Positions 1 through 8,894 are shown, numbered from the stretch's first letter. The stretch is DNA of 64,000 nucleotides from Granulicella aggregans (GCF_025685565.1 NZ_JAGSYE010000001.1:558001-622000); one strand, 5' to 3'. Numbers and translations are program-made. Notes: generated from the letters alone by a model not told the origin.

Positions 1-160
1 GATCATTGCGGTGGAAGAGAAGCTGGGGGCCTATACAACGGCTGAGGATGCTTCGAAGAACGCTAGAGATCTTGAGTCGCTGCGGGAACAGCGGACGAAG
101 ATGCTGGCGGAGTGGGAAGAGGTTTCGTTGACGCTTGAGGAGCAGGCTACGGCGGTTTAG
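1..160 (+). CDS. ABC-F family ATPase, C-terminal fragment
   Basis: The window opens inside a reading frame (codons from base 2, stop TAG at 158-160) that gives about 52 residues. The peptide is charged and helical, rich in Glu/Lys/Leu, and ends EEVSLTLEEQ followed by ATAV. This matches the C-terminal helical tail that follows the second ATPase domain in Uup/EttA-type ABC-F proteins, which act on the ribosome. No Walker motif lies in the window, so the call rests on tail character only. The 5' part lies to the left of base 1. Confidence 0.5.
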   Translation, partial: IIAVEEKLGAYTTAEDASKNARDLESLREQRTKMLAEWEEVSLTLEEQATAV

Positions 161-175
161 GGCTGCGGAGGCCGA

Positions 176-215
176 TCCCACATCTGGCGATGGAGCCGCC
201 AGATATGGGGCACCC
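176..215. repeat. Intergenic hairpin repeat, family 1, copy A
   Basis: Imperfect inverted repeat with arms CCCACATCTGGCG and CGCCAGATATGGGG, ending in GGGGCACCC. It is the most diverged of six copies in the window that share the GGGGCACCC end. It lies between two convergent genes, where it could also act as a transcript end. Confidence 0.65.
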
Positions 216-250
216 GGCGGTCCAGCTGTTTATGAACAAAGGCAAAGGCC

Positions 251-311
251 AATGCGGGGGTCTCTCCACTGCGCATCGCGATAATGCTGCGATGCTTCGG
301 TCGAGATGACG
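251..311 (-). repeat. Intergenic hairpin repeat, family 2, copy 1
   Basis: On the minus strand this reads CGTCATCTCGACCGAAGC, then a stem-loop (GCATCGC...GCGATGC), then CAGTGGAGAGACCCCCGCATT. The same layout recurs at 45879-45940, where the stem is GCATTGC...GCAATGC. The C-G pair has become T-A on both arms, which supports a conserved hairpin rather than chance similarity. Confidence 0.7.
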
Positions 312-347
312 TTTCTATGTGGCAGTTACCGCGTTTCTACAGAGCCT

Positions 348-1841
348 CTACTGCGTCGTGCCGGTGAGGAAGATCTGCTCGGAACGAGTGGCAATCACGC
401 GATAGAGGGCGAACTGCCGTGCGCTTTGGCCGCGTAGCTCGAAGAGCAGGCTGGCACGATTCGAGGCGTCGGCGTCGACGGCATCGACGATCCTCATCCA
501 GGGCGTGCGGTCGAGGTGAGCGGCGTCTGTGACGCTCTGGATGGCGGGCTTGAGCTCGCCGAAGGTATCGCGCTGGGCCACGATCGTGACATAGCGCAGG
601 TTGTCTCCCTCGCCATTGGTGTGGGCCGAGTAGACGTAGGTCGCGGCACCGCCATAGCTCAGCGTGTAGCCGTTGAGCTGCTCGTCGAGCAGAGGCGGTG
701 CCGGAGTGACGCTTTCCGGCACGGTGGAGTGACGGAGCTTGCTATTAGGCTTCTTCACGGCAGCGATCTTTGCCGGTGCCGTCGCAGGCTTGGGAGACGG
801 AGCGTTCATGGTCGCATAAGCGGTCAGTTGCGCCTGAGCTAGAGTCCGCATCTTGCCGAGGACCGTGGCGCGCTCTGCATCGTCCTCCCATGGGCGGGAG
901 AAGTCATGCACAGGGCGGTTGCTGGCGTCGGAGACAGCGACAGCCTGGTTCAGGCCGGCGGGAATGCCTTTGATCAGCGGAAGGTCAGCCTCGACCAGCT
1001 CCTGCTGGCCGCGTCCGCGACGCAAAGTGGGGCGGTCGGGGTCGTCGTTCAGCGAGGTCGCCAGGCCTCTCGCGCTGGACTGCTCAGCCTCTTTGCGAGC
1101 CTTCTTTGCCTCCTCCGGCGATCGCTTGCGCAATGTCGGCCGGTCGGCGTCGGGAGCAGGCGTTCCGGAGGTCGTGGCGGGCGGTGTTTTGTCGACGGGC
1201 GCATCGGCGGTTGCGGACTTGTCGTCAGTGGCCGCCGGCGTGGTCGAGTCCGGCTTCTTCGAGAGATGCGGCCGGTCGGGATCGTCCGGAGGCGCGGGCG
1301 AGCCGGCTGCCGGAGTTGCGGAGGACGTAGATCCGACCTCGGTATGGTCGACGCGACGAGCGAAGGTCGGCCGGTCGGAGTCCTTGTCCAGCTTATCGCT
1401 GGTGATCGTCGCCGTGGCGGTTGACGGCTTCAGGGGAACGGTCTTCTTCACCTTCGGCGCGGCAAACTTTCCGTAGCCGACCCAGCCATCGTCGAACCTA
1501 TCCGTGTCGCCAACCGGCTTCAACCTGCGGGCAGAGATCAGTTCGATATTGCCGCCGGGAACCCCGGACTTGTCGACCTCGTAGATGGTCCCGGTATCGA
1601 GCGCGAACGGAACCGGCCGCGAGAGGTAGATGCCGGCGTCCTGGAACTCGTCGTTGATGAAGAGGCTCACGGGGATCAATCGCGTGGCTGTGGGCTTGGC
1701 GCGGTCGCCGATCCACTCGTAGACGCCGACAGCGCGCACCACGTCCTCCGGCTTTGCCACCTTGTGCATCTGGCCAAGCAGAGCGCCCGGCAGGCCGGCT
1801 GCCGAGAGTGATGCAATCGCGAGTATCAACTTCTGTCGCAT
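348..1841 (-). CDS. Secreted protein with four DxDRPxL repeats, function unknown
   Basis: The product is 497 aa. I chose the ATG at 1841 because GGGGAG lies 5 nt upstream and a signal peptide (MRQKLILAIASLSAAGLPG) follows. The open frame runs further upstream, but that part overlaps the ABC gene on the other strand. Residues 20-130 look folded. Residues 140-280 are Pro/Ala/Ser/Thr-rich and carry four copies of a short motif: DSDRPTF (154), DPDRPHL (187), DADRPTL (231) and DPDRPTL (267), most followed by basic residues. The C-terminal 130 residues look like a second folded domain. No enzyme motif is visible. Likely periplasmic or envelope-associated; the role is unknown. Confidence 0.75.
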   Translation of the reverse strand: MRQKLILAIASLSAAGLPGALLGQMHKVAKPEDVVRAVGVYEWIGDRAKPTATRLIPVSLFINDEFQDAGIYLSRPVPFALDTGTIYEVDKSGVPGGNIELISARRLKPVGDTDRFDDGWVGYGKFAAPKVKKTVPLKPSTATATITSDKLDKDSDRPTFARRVDHTEVGSTSSATPAAGSPAPPDDPDRPHLSKKPDSTTPAATDDKSATADAPVDKTPPATTSGTPAPDADRPTLRKRSPEEAKKARKEAEQSSARGLATSLNDDPDRPTLRRGRGQQELVEADLPLIKGIPAGLNQAVAVSDASNRPVHDFSRPWEDDAERATVLGKMRTLAQAQLTAYATMNAPSPKPATAPAKIAAVKKPNSKLRHSTVPESVTPAPPLLDEQLNGYTLSYGGAATYVYSAHTNGEGDNLRYVTIVAQRDTFGELKPAIQSVTDAAHLDRTPWMRIVDAVDADASNRASLLFELRGQSARQFALYRVIATRSEQIFLTGTTQ

Positions 1842-1956
1842 AGACTCCCCAAAGTAGTTAGACGCAGGCTGGATGCAAACGGGACGCAAGGCCGGCGCCG
1901 CAGTCTCGCGGGCCTGCGGCAGATTTGGCGAGCGGATTTTGCTACCATTCAGCCCA

Positions 1957-2775
1957 GTGCCTGAAGCGATTCTTACCGTCGACGACCTTTCTATCGAGTT
2001 TGCAGGCTCAGGCCGCAAGGCAGTCTCCAATATCTCATTCTCGATCAATGAGGGGGAGACGCTGGGCCTGGTGGGCGAGTCGGGATCGGGAAAGTCAGCG
2101 ACCTCGCTGGCAGTTCTGCGCCTCTTGCCGCCCTCCGCGCGGATGACGGGCAGGATATCCTTTCGCGGCCGCGACCTGCTGACGCTAAGCAGCGAGGAGA
2201 TGAGGCGATATCGCGGCCAGGAGATCGCCATGATCTTCCAGGAGCCGATGACTGCGCTGAATCCGTCGATGCGAGTCGGCGAGCAGATCGCAGAGGCGGT
2301 CCGTGCGCACCATCCGGAGATAGGCCGTGCGAGCGTGCGGGACCGCGTGATCGAGTCCATGCGCGAGGTAGGAATTCCCGATGTGGAAAGACGCGTACGT
2401 GACTATCCGCACCAGTTTTCCGGCGGCCAGAGACAGCGAATTCTGATCGCCATGGCGATCGTGAACCGGCCGCGACTTCTGATTGCGGACGAGCCAACGA
2501 CGGCGCTCGATGTGACGGTGCAGGCCCAGATCCTGGCGCTGCTGCGCCGCCTCACGAATGAATACAAGCTCGCTATGCTGTTCATCTCGCACGATCTCGC
2601 AGTGGTCAGCCAGGTGGCGGACCGGGTCGCGGTGATGCAGCACGGTGAGATCGTTGAGCAGGCAATTGCGGGCAATCTCTTTAGGGAGCCCAAGCATCCG
2701 TATTCGCGGAGACTGCTGTCGGCCGCGCCGACCATGACGACCGACCGCGAACGTCCGCTGGCCGCGAGCTACTGA
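1957..2775 (+). CDS. Oligopeptide/dipeptide-type ABC transporter ATP-binding protein
   Basis: ATPase subunit of the OppD/DppD type, which would power peptide uptake at the inner membrane. Visible motifs are Walker A GESGSGKSA (about residue 40), Q-loop FQEPMTALNP (94), signature FSGGQRQ (154), Walker B LLIADEPTTALD (174) and H-loop FISHD (209). I took the GTG at 1957, which places the family N-terminus EAILTVDDLSI correctly; the frame is open up to 1873 and there is no clear ribosome site. At 272 aa it is shorter than DppD/OppD (about 330 aa). It ends soon after the KHPYSRRLL motif and lacks the C-terminal peptide-transporter extension. No permease or binding-protein gene is adjacent, so it must work with subunits encoded elsewhere or be a remnant. 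Confidence 0.85.
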   Translation: MPEAILTVDDLSIEFAGSGRKAVSNISFSINEGETLGLVGESGSGKSATSLAVLRLLPPSARMTGRISFRGRDLLTLSSEEMRRYRGQEIAMIFQEPMTALNPSMRVGEQIAEAVRAHHPEIGRASVRDRVIESMREVGIPDVERRVRDYPHQFSGGQRQRILIAMAIVNRPRLLIADEPTTALDVTVQAQILALLRRLTNEYKLAMLFISHDLAVVSQVADRVAVMQHGEIVEQAIAGNLFREPKHPYSRRLLSAAPTMTTDRERPLAASY

Positions 2776-2811
2776 TAGCGGTAGCGCATCTCGCTTCGCA
2801 GCAAGGGCTCG

Positions 2812-2840
2812 TTGACACAGCGTTCATGTTGGGCTAGTTT
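2812..2840 (+). promoter_or_regulatory. Putative sigma-70 promoter upstream of the TonB-receptor remnant
   Basis: A perfect TTGACA at 2812-2817 is followed, after a 17-bp spacer, by TAGTTT at 2835-2840 (4 of 6 matches to TATAAT). Transcription would start about 300 nt before the receptor ATG, giving a long leader that contains the hairpin at 2897-2921. Confidence 0.4.
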
Positions 2841-2896
2841 TCCCTATCCAAGTAAATCCGGAAATGCAGTTGTCTCCCATCGCGCTTCTTTGAAGC

Positions 2897-2921
2897 GGCT
2901 TCCGTTTTTCTAACGGAAGCC
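2897..2921 (+). repeat. Perfect 10-bp hairpin in the leader of the TonB-receptor remnant
   Basis: GGCTTCCGTT (2897-2906) pairs with AACGGAAGCC (2912-2921) across a 5-nt loop. No T-run follows on either strand, so it is not a standard terminator. It may be a leader regulatory hairpin or an RNA-stabilising element. Confidence 0.5.
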
Positions 2922-3155
2922 ACGGAAGATCAACCCAAGCTGTATGACCTGTGGTTCGCAGGCTCCGCTGTCGCATTTCTCTCGATGCTCTTTTCTGTCC
3001 GAGCGCAAGGTTGCCATCGCCGGCACGGTCGACAATGAAGTCGGCCTCGCTCCAGCAACTCTGAACTTAGCTGACCCCAAGCCTCACCGCGAGAGGCTCC
3101 CGCCTCCTCATGACTTAAATCACAGCTTGTTTCATCCCTTCTGGAGGACGTTTCC

Positions 3156-4348
3156 ATGGTTCTGGCACTGAGAGTTCCACGCCGCTTTTTGACGATTTTC
3201 ATCGCCCTCCTGATCGCAGCTCCCAGCCTCTGGGCACAGTCCAACTACGGCGCGATCCGCGGCATCATCTCGACCAGTCCCGCCGAGCTCCGCTGTACGA
3301 GAGCTACTCGTTCGACGTGGAGCGCGAGCTTCCCTTCAACATCGCGCTTAAGGTCGGCTATGTAGGAGGCCACGGACGCAATCTCCCTAACAGCGAAAAC
3401 ATCAACCAGCTTCCCGATAACCAGTATGCTCTAGGTTCGGGGCTCACCACGAAGGTAGCCAACAAGTACGCCGGACTCGGCAACTTCGGCACGGGAACGG
3501 TCAGCACCTACCAGACGCTGCTTCCCTTCCCGCAATACCAGGGCATCACAGACTCGCTCAGCATCGGCCGCTCGGACTACAACGCGCTGGACGTGAAGGT
3601 GCAGAAACAGATGAGCCACGGGCTGACCGTGCTGGTCGGCTACACATGGTCGTCGAACTGGGACAACATTTGGGGAGCCTATGGCTCTTCGAACACGCTC
3701 AACCCCGGCAACAACGGCCCGCAGGACATCTACGACATCTCGAAGGAGTACGCTCGGGCCACCAACGATATCCCCAACCGCTTCACGGTCGCTGGCACGT
3801 ATGAGCTTCCCTTCGGACACAACAAGCAGTTCCTTGGCACCGCGAACCGCTGGTTAGATCTCGCTGTCGGCGGATGGAAGTTCAACGACATCATGATCCT
3901 GCAGAACGGCGGTCCGCTGGCCCTGACGCAGAGCACCAACAGCAACTCCTCTTACGGCAATAGCACACAGCGGCCGACGATCGTGCCGGGTGTGAACCCT
4001 TGCTACAGCGGCTCACCCGAGAGCCGGCTTGGCGGCGCGGGCAACAAGTCCTACTTCAACCCCGCTGCCTTTACCACCACACCCGCGTTCCAATACGGCA
4101 ACCAGCCCCGCGCCAGCAACTGTTACGGCCCGGGATACGTCAATAGCGACCTGTCGCTGAACAAGGACTTCACGCTCACCGAGCGCGTGCATGCCGAGTT
4201 CCGCGCCGAGGCGCTCAACGCCTTCAACACGCCTGAGTTCAACGGCCCCAGCCTGGCAGTCGACTCCGGTGCAGCCAACGCCGGCAAGATCACCGGTACA
4301 CTCGGCTTCCCACGCCTGGTTCAGCTCGGAGGTCGCCTGACCTTCTAA
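3156..4348 (+). pseudogene. TonB-dependent receptor (Oar-like), internal deletion plus frame break
   Basis: The ATG at 3156 has a good ribosome site (GGAGG about 10 nt upstream). It begins a signal peptide ending in LWAQ, then SNYGAIRGIIS, the usual start of the N-terminal carboxypeptidase-regulatory-like domain of acidobacterial Oar-type receptors. At about 3272-3290 homology jumps straight into the last third of such a receptor, in another frame (PLYESYSFDVERELPFN from 3290), and runs to the stop at 4348, ending in the beta-strand GGRLTF. The plug and most of the barrel, probably 600 or more codons, are missing, and the two parts are out of frame. No receptor can be made. The C-terminal part keeps normal coding character, so the loss may be recent. 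Confidence 0.85.
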
Positions 4349-4382
4349 GCCGCAATCCATTCCACAACCCATACCAGAACGG

Positions 4383-4421
4383 AACGGAGCGAGAGAAACT
4401 TCCCTCGCTCCGTTTCTTTGT
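4383..4421 (+). terminator. Rho-independent terminator after the TonB-receptor remnant
   Basis: A perfect 11-bp stem, AACGGAGCGAG (4383-4393) with CTCGCTCCGTT (4404-4414), is followed by the T-rich TCTTTGTT. It ends the receptor transcript 35 nt after its stop codon. Confidence 0.8.
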
Positions 4422-4566
4422 TGCACTCAGCGCGCATAGCACAGAGGTGGGGTGAGCCTGATGAACTCTGGATGAAATGCCGATGATGGGTAGGCATCCT
4501 GGCGAGTGAAATGGCCACTCCTGACGCTCGATCCAGCGATGGCGAACTCGAAGGGAAGAGGTGCCT

Positions 4567-5121
4567 ATGTTCAGCGAAACTCAGTCCCTGCGTCAGCTAT
4601 TCCACAAGGTTGTCGCCGATTGCTACTCGCGCTATACCGGTCTGCGCGACGCCGAACTGACCTCCTACGTCGCTGACATCCTCTCCGACTTCGCCGATCT
4701 GGACCGTCTCTATGGCATGCGCGATGAGCAGGGCACTCCTCTCGAAGAAGTCTCAAGGATGCTGGAGGCCAGCGATCCCGTCTACGGAACGGCACCTTCG
4801 TTCATCGCCGAACGCACGATGCGGAAGCACATTGGCGACTACTCGCTCTTTCACGCGGGCATGTACCCGGAGATCTTTCGCTCGCAGGACCGTCACGAGG
4901 GCGAGCTCTACCAGGAGATCGTTCAAGCTGGCCGGAGCAGCTACTACGTCGTGAGCCAGTTCAACGTCTTCGAGTATGCGGCAGAAGCGGAGCTGTTCGA
5001 GCGCCTCGCGGAGAACTTCGAGCTCTGCGTCTATGGGCTGAACAAGGTGCGCTGCGAGTTTGATCGCCTCTGCCTGCGCTCGGGTGCGGAGCTTGCGCAG
5101 TTTGAAGAGCACGCTATCTAG
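4567..5121 (+). CDS. Conserved-looking hypothetical protein
   Basis: The product is 184 aa from the ATG at 4567, with a purine-rich ribosome site (GGGAAGAGG) just upstream; an in-frame GTG lies at 4561. It is predicted soluble, with no signal peptide or membrane segment. It is acidic, with long helices and many aromatic residues (Tyr/Phe near residues 15-25, 95-110 and 130-150). I do not recognise the family and see no catalytic motif. It stands alone, flanked by the receptor terminator and a repeat. Codon use looks like that of its neighbours, so it is probably a real gene. Confidence 0.65.
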   Translation: MFSETQSLRQLFHKVVADCYSRYTGLRDAELTSYVADILSDFADLDRLYGMRDEQGTPLEEVSRMLEASDPVYGTAPSFIAERTMRKHIGDYSLFHAGMYPEIFRSQDRHEGELYQEIVQAGRSSYYVVSQFNVFEYAAEAELFERLAENFELCVYGLNKVRCEFDRLCLRSGAELAQFEEHAI

Positions 5122-5167
5122 ACTCGAAACCGATGGTGGTGGGCTGGCGGTGCGCTAGGTGGTCTCT

Positions 5168-5212
5168 TACGTTCCCACCCATCGCGATGAAGCTGCGATG
5201 GATGGGGCACCC
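5168..5212. repeat. Intergenic hairpin repeat, family 1, copy B
   Basis: Reads TACGTTCCCACCCATCGC, then GATGAAGCT, then GCGATGGATGGGGCACCC. The inner stem CCATCGC/GCGATGG compares with CCATGAC/GTCATGG in copy F: two base pairs changed together on both arms. Confidence 0.75.
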
Positions 5213-5329
5213 GATCTTTTGGGGCTTGACCATTCTTGCTGTCCTTGTTTCAGTAGGTCGCTCGCTTTCCCCGCGAGGGAAATCCCTATAAGCTAGAGAC
5301 TTCGTGCTCTCCCCGGCACGAGCTTGTCT

Positions 5330-6154
5330 ATGCGCGCACTCGTCCTCTCCGATATCCATGGAAATCTCGAAGCCCTGACCGCCGTCCTCGACGCAGCGGG
5401 AGTGACCGACCAGCTCTGGAATCTGGGCGATGTGGTGGGATATGGAGGCAGTCCGAATCAGGTTATCGATAAGGTGCGTCCGCTGTCGAGCCTGGTCGTG
5501 CGCGGGAACCACGACCGCGTCTGTTGCGGTCTGGCCTCGGCGGTGGGCTTCAACCCAGTCGCACGCGCGGCTGCCATGTGGACCCAGAGCGAGCTTACCC
5601 CAGTGAACCTGGAGTGGCTTAAGGCCCTGCCGCAGGGACCGATCCTTCCTCACTACAGGCCTCACTACAGTGTGATCGACTCGGGCATTGTCGCCTCGAT
5701 CGCTGGCGAAGCTGTGGACGAGATCGATCTCGACGTGAGCTGTGTCCACGGCTCGCCGCTCAACGAAGACCAGTACATTCTGAGCATGCGCGACGCATGG
5801 GCGCCGCTTCAGCAGATGGTCAGCGATGTGACCTTCTTTGGACACACGCATGTGCAGGGTGGATTTTCAAGCAGCGGATCGGAGTGGAAAGAGATCCGGC
5901 CTGCGTACCGATCGCGCAAGGACGCCGAGTCATGGACGGTCAAGCTGTCCTCTGGCTCGCGCCACCTGATCAATCCCGGATCGGTCGGGCAGCCGCGCGA
6001 CTTCGACTGGCGCGCGGCCTTTGCGATCTATGACTTTGAGGCGTCCGAGGTGACCTACCATCGCGTCCCCTACGACCTTACGTCGTCGCAGGGGCGCATC
6101 TTGATGGCCGGATTGCCGGAACGGCTTGCCGCGCGGCTGCGCGAAGGACGCTAG
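5330..6154 (+). CDS. Calcineurin-like metallophosphoesterase
   Basis: The product is 274 aa from the ATG at 5330. It carries the standard metallophosphoesterase ligands: D8-x-H10 (LSDIHGN), GD34 (LGDVVGYG), RGN60H61D, a C-terminal-half VHGSP histidine, and GHTH (FFGHTHVQ), with the YfcE/ApaH-like ending LINPGSVGQPRD. It is likely a soluble di-metal phosphodiesterase or phosphatase; the substrate cannot be read from sequence. It ends back to back with the Old Yellow Enzyme gene: its stop is at 6152-6154 and the neighbour's begins at 6155. Confidence 0.88.
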   Translation: MRALVLSDIHGNLEALTAVLDAAGVTDQLWNLGDVVGYGGSPNQVIDKVRPLSSLVVRGNHDRVCCGLASAVGFNPVARAAAMWTQSELTPVNLEWLKALPQGPILPHYRPHYSVIDSGIVASIAGEAVDEIDLDVSCVHGSPLNEDQYILSMRDAWAPLQQMVSDVTFFGHTHVQGGFSSSGSEWKEIRPAYRSRKDAESWTVKLSSGSRHLINPGSVGQPRDFDWRAAFAIYDFEASEVTYHRVPYDLTSSQGRILMAGLPERLAARLREGR

Positions 6155-7237
6155 CTACGCTCCGACCGTTTCGGGCTGCAGCGAGGGATAGTCGATGTAG
6201 CCTTCCGGACCATGGGAGTAGAAGGTCTTTACGTCCGGCACGTTCAGAGGCGCACCCTTTGCGAACCGGATCGGAAGATCAGGGTTGGCGATGAAGAGCT
6301 TGCCGTATGCGACGGCATCGGCCTTGCCCTCGTCGAGTAGCTGCTGGCCAGTCTTCTGATCGAGTGCCTCGTTGGCCACGTAGACGCCACCAAACTGCTG
6401 CTTCAGCGTAGGTCCGAGCGAGTCCGGGGCGACAGCCTCGCGGGCAGCGATGAAGGCGATCTTCTTCTTGCCAAGTTCCGTCGCCAGGTAGCCGAAGGTC
6501 GCGGGCAGGTTCGAGTCCGAGATGCCGTGGACGCCACTGCGCGGGGCGAGGTGCATGCCGACGCGGCCCGGGCCGAAGACGGAGATGGCGGCATCGGTGA
6601 CTTCGAGGTGCAGGCGGGCCCGATTCTCGATAGGGCCGCCGTACTCGTCAGTGCGGTGGTTGGTGCCGTCCTGCAGGAACTGGTCGAGAAGATAGCCGTT
6701 TGCGCCATGAATCTCAACGCCGTCGAAACCGGCGTCCTGGGCGTTTTGCGCTCCGCGACGGAAGGCTTCAACGACGCCCTTCACCTCTTCGAGCGTGAGC
6801 GCACGCGGCGTGACGAAAGGGCGCTCCGGACGCAGGTGTGAGACGTGTCCGGCCGCGGCGATGGCCGAGGGAGCGACCGGCGTCTGGCCGCTGAGGAAGA
6901 CGGGATCGGAGATGCGGCCTACGTGCCAGATCTGCGCGAAGATGCGGCCACCGGCGTTGTGGACAGCCTTGGTGATGGGCTTCCACGCCTCGGTCTGCTC
7001 TTTCGACCAGATACCAGGCACCTGAGCGTAGCCGACGCCGAGCGGATCGACGGGCGTGCCCTCAGATATGATGAGGCCGGCCGATGCGCGCTGCGCATAG
7101 TACTCCGCGATGATCGGTGTTGCGACGTGGTCGACGGTGCCGCGAAGACGCGTCAGAGGCGCCATAATGACGCGGTTGGGCAGGTGAAGGTCGCCTAGCT
7201 GAATGGGGTCGAGAAGGTTTGGGGTCGTGTTTGCCAT
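6155..7237 (-). CDS. NADH:flavin oxidoreductase, Old Yellow Enzyme family (NemA-like)
   Basis: An FMN-dependent ene-reductase-type TIM barrel of 360 aa. Family landmarks are LPNRVIMAPLTRLR near the N-terminus, the SEGTPV strand, IWHVGR, the substrate-binding H-x-x-N in GVEIHGANGYLLDQFL, and NHRTDEYGG with RARLHLE. The C-terminal phosphate-binding part (AVAYGKLFIANPDLP) is also present. Start at 7237 (MANTTPNLLDP); an in-frame start at 7285 would add 16 residues unlike the family. It probably reduces electrophilic alkenes or nitro compounds in the cytoplasm. No TetR/NemR-type regulator is adjacent. Confidence 0.9.
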   Translation of the reverse strand: MANTTPNLLDPIQLGDLHLPNRVIMAPLTRLRGTVDHVATPIIAEYYAQRASAGLIISEGTPVDPLGVGYAQVPGIWSKEQTEAWKPITKAVHNAGGRIFAQIWHVGRISDPVFLSGQTPVAPSAIAAAGHVSHLRPERPFVTPRALTLEEVKGVVEAFRRGAQNAQDAGFDGVEIHGANGYLLDQFLQDGTNHRTDEYGGPIENRARLHLEVTDAAISVFGPGRVGMHLAPRSGVHGISDSNLPATFGYLATELGKKKIAFIAAREAVAPDSLGPTLKQQFGGVYVANEALDQKTGQQLLDEGKADAVAYGKLFIANPDLPIRFAKGAPLNVPDVKTFYSHGPEGYIDYPSLQPETVGA

Positions 7238-7305
7238 GTCACTCGTTTGATGTGATATGGCAGGATGGGGATTCTCATTCCGCATCCAAACAAGATGGAG
7301 GCTCC

Positions 7306-8181
7306 CTACAGCGGAAAATTTTTGAGAAAGTCGCGGAAGCCATCGCCGAGCTGCGGATGCTTCAGGCCGAACTCTACTGTTGCTTTCAGGAAGCCGAGTT
7401 TGTCGCCGGCGTCGTGGCGCTTGCCTTCGTAGCTGTAACCGTAGACCTTCTCGTACTGCATCAAGGCCTTGATGGCGTCTGTCAGCTGGAGCTCACCGCC
7501 TGCGCCGGGGGTGATGCCTTCGATCATCTCGAAGATGCGCGGCGTCAGGATGTAGCGGCCGATGATGGCGTTCTGCGAAGGTGCCTCTTCAGCCTTGGGC
7601 TTCTCGACCATATCGGTGACTTCGAGCAGGCGTGGATTGGAGGCGACCGGCTTGACTGCGAGGCAGCCGTAAGCGGAGATGGCCGCGCCTTCGACGACTT
7701 CGGAGCCGAGGATCGTCGACTGGGTCTCGTTGAAGGCCTCGACCATCTGCTTCATGCAAGGGATGGTCGCATCGACGATGTCATCGGGCAGAAGCACGCA
7801 GAAGGGCTCGTTACCGACCACTTCCTTCGCCATCAGGACAGCGTGGCCGAGGCCGAGGGCTTCGGGCTGGCGGACATAGACGATCTTGGCGAGCTTCGAG
7901 ACCGAGCGTGCGACCTCGAGCAGGGCGGTCTTATTCTTCGCGGCGAGCGAGGCTTCGAGCTCCGCCGACTTGTCGAAGTGGTCTTCCATGGTCGTCTTGC
8001 CGCGGCCGGTGACGATGATGATCTCGGTGCAGCCCGCGGCCACAGCCTCTTCTACGCCGTATTGGATCAGCGGCTTGTCGACCAGGCAGAGCATCTCCTT
8101 CGGCGTGGCCTTGGTTGCAGGCAAGAAACGGGTGCCCATACCGGCGGCAGGAAACACAGCTTTGCGAATCTTCATGGTCAT
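7306..8181 (-). CDS. galU: UTP-glucose-1-phosphate uridylyltransferase
   Basis: Makes UDP-glucose from UTP and glucose 1-phosphate for glycan and exopolysaccharide synthesis and the Leloir pathway. 291 aa, the normal length. It shows the nucleotidyltransferase signature AAGMGTRFLPATKATPKEM, DKPLIQYGVEEA, IIIVTGRGK, the metal-site LLPDD, and EKPK before the GRYILTP strand. Start at 8181 (MTMKIRK), with AAGGAA 11 nt upstream; the ATG at 8175 and an upstream TTG are alternatives. It is monocistronic: both flanking genes are separated from it by untranslated DNA. Confidence 0.95.
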   Translation of the reverse strand: MTMKIRKAVFPAAGMGTRFLPATKATPKEMLCLVDKPLIQYGVEEAVAAGCTEIIIVTGRGKTTMEDHFDKSAELEASLAAKNKTALLEVARSVSKLAKIVYVRQPEALGLGHAVLMAKEVVGNEPFCVLLPDDIVDATIPCMKQMVEAFNETQSTILGSEVVEGAAISAYGCLAVKPVASNPRLLEVTDMVEKPKAEEAPSQNAIIGRYILTPRIFEMIEGITPGAGGELQLTDAIKALMQYEKVYGYSYEGKRHDAGDKLGFLKATVEFGLKHPQLGDGFRDFLKNFPL

Positions 8182-8310
8182 GAGATGCAAATTCCTTTGT
8201 CGATGCGAAGGGGGAGTAGGCGTTACCTAAGTCATGCTAACAAAAGGGGTGATGACGCGGGTATGAAACCTTTGTGGGAGAAAAGCGAGCAGGACGCAGA
8301 CAGGAAAACC

Positions 8311-8826
8311 CTAGTCAATCAGTTCCCTTACTCTTGCCCAATCGATAGTGCAGCGGCTGCCGGGAAGCTCCTGCACCCCTTCACCGATCTCGGCGAGATC
8401 TCCCTTAAGAAACTGAGAGATCGTCTGCAATGCGGGATCGATAACCATGATGGTCCGGATGCCCATCTGTTCGTACTCCTTCAACTTCACCATCATGCGT
8501 GACATCCGGTCCTCGGGAGACAAGACCTCGAAGACCGCGATCGGAGGGATAGTAAGGATCTGTTCGATCGGGTTATCGCGATCGAAGACGACAACGTCAG
8601 GGACGCGGAAGTTGAAGCGGGTCGTCTGCACGCGAAGCTCAGGACGGACGCGGACGTTCCACTCGCGCGAATGATTAAGGAACCAGTGCTGGATCGCCTG
8701 TTGCCAGGAGGCATGGTCGTACTGGCCCATCGGTCGCTCCTCAATGTGCCCATCAACATACTCGGCGTCCGGCTCATAGTCGGACATCAAGTACACTTCA
8801 ACGGGAACCTGTGCAGTAGTCGCCAT
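8311..8826 (-). CDS. Uma2 family (DUF820) restriction-endonuclease-fold protein
   Basis: 171 aa from the ATG at 8826, with GGAGG nicely placed upstream. Uma2 hallmarks are YVDGHIEE near residue 25, RVPDVVVFD (the PD part of a PD-(D/E)xK-like nuclease site), and IAVFEVLSPEDR, the ExLS strand, followed by KLKEYEQMGI, the K-x-x-x-Y helix. The biological role of Uma2 proteins is poorly known; transposition-derived and defence-like roles have been proposed. A second Uma2 gene lies at 28352-28960. Confidence 0.88.
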   Translation of the reverse strand: MATTAQVPVEVYLMSDYEPDAEYVDGHIEERPMGQYDHASWQQAIQHWFLNHSREWNVRVRPELRVQTTRFNFRVPDVVVFDRDNPIEQILTIPPIAVFEVLSPEDRMSRMMVKLKEYEQMGIRTIMVIDPALQTISQFLKGDLAEIGEGVQELPGSRCTIDWARVRELID

Positions 8827-8894
8827 GGCCCGACCTCCATCTTCAGAAGCAGCTAGATAAAAAGTATCACTTCCACGAAGCGTCGACGCGCGAT

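Larger units (their letters stand above)
2776..3155. other. Intergenic region, 380 bp, with promoter-like boxes and a perfect hairpin
   Basis: No credible gene is seen here. It holds a promoter-like pair at 2812-2840 and a perfect 10-bp hairpin at 2897-2921, followed by the leader of the damaged TonB-receptor gene. Short open frames exist, but their composition does not look protein-like. Confidence 0.6.

Noticed and set aside
7219..8502. Plus-strand open frame of 427 codons over galU
   Set aside because: It is antisense to a full-length GalU with all motifs; the frame is a by-product of high-GC codon use.
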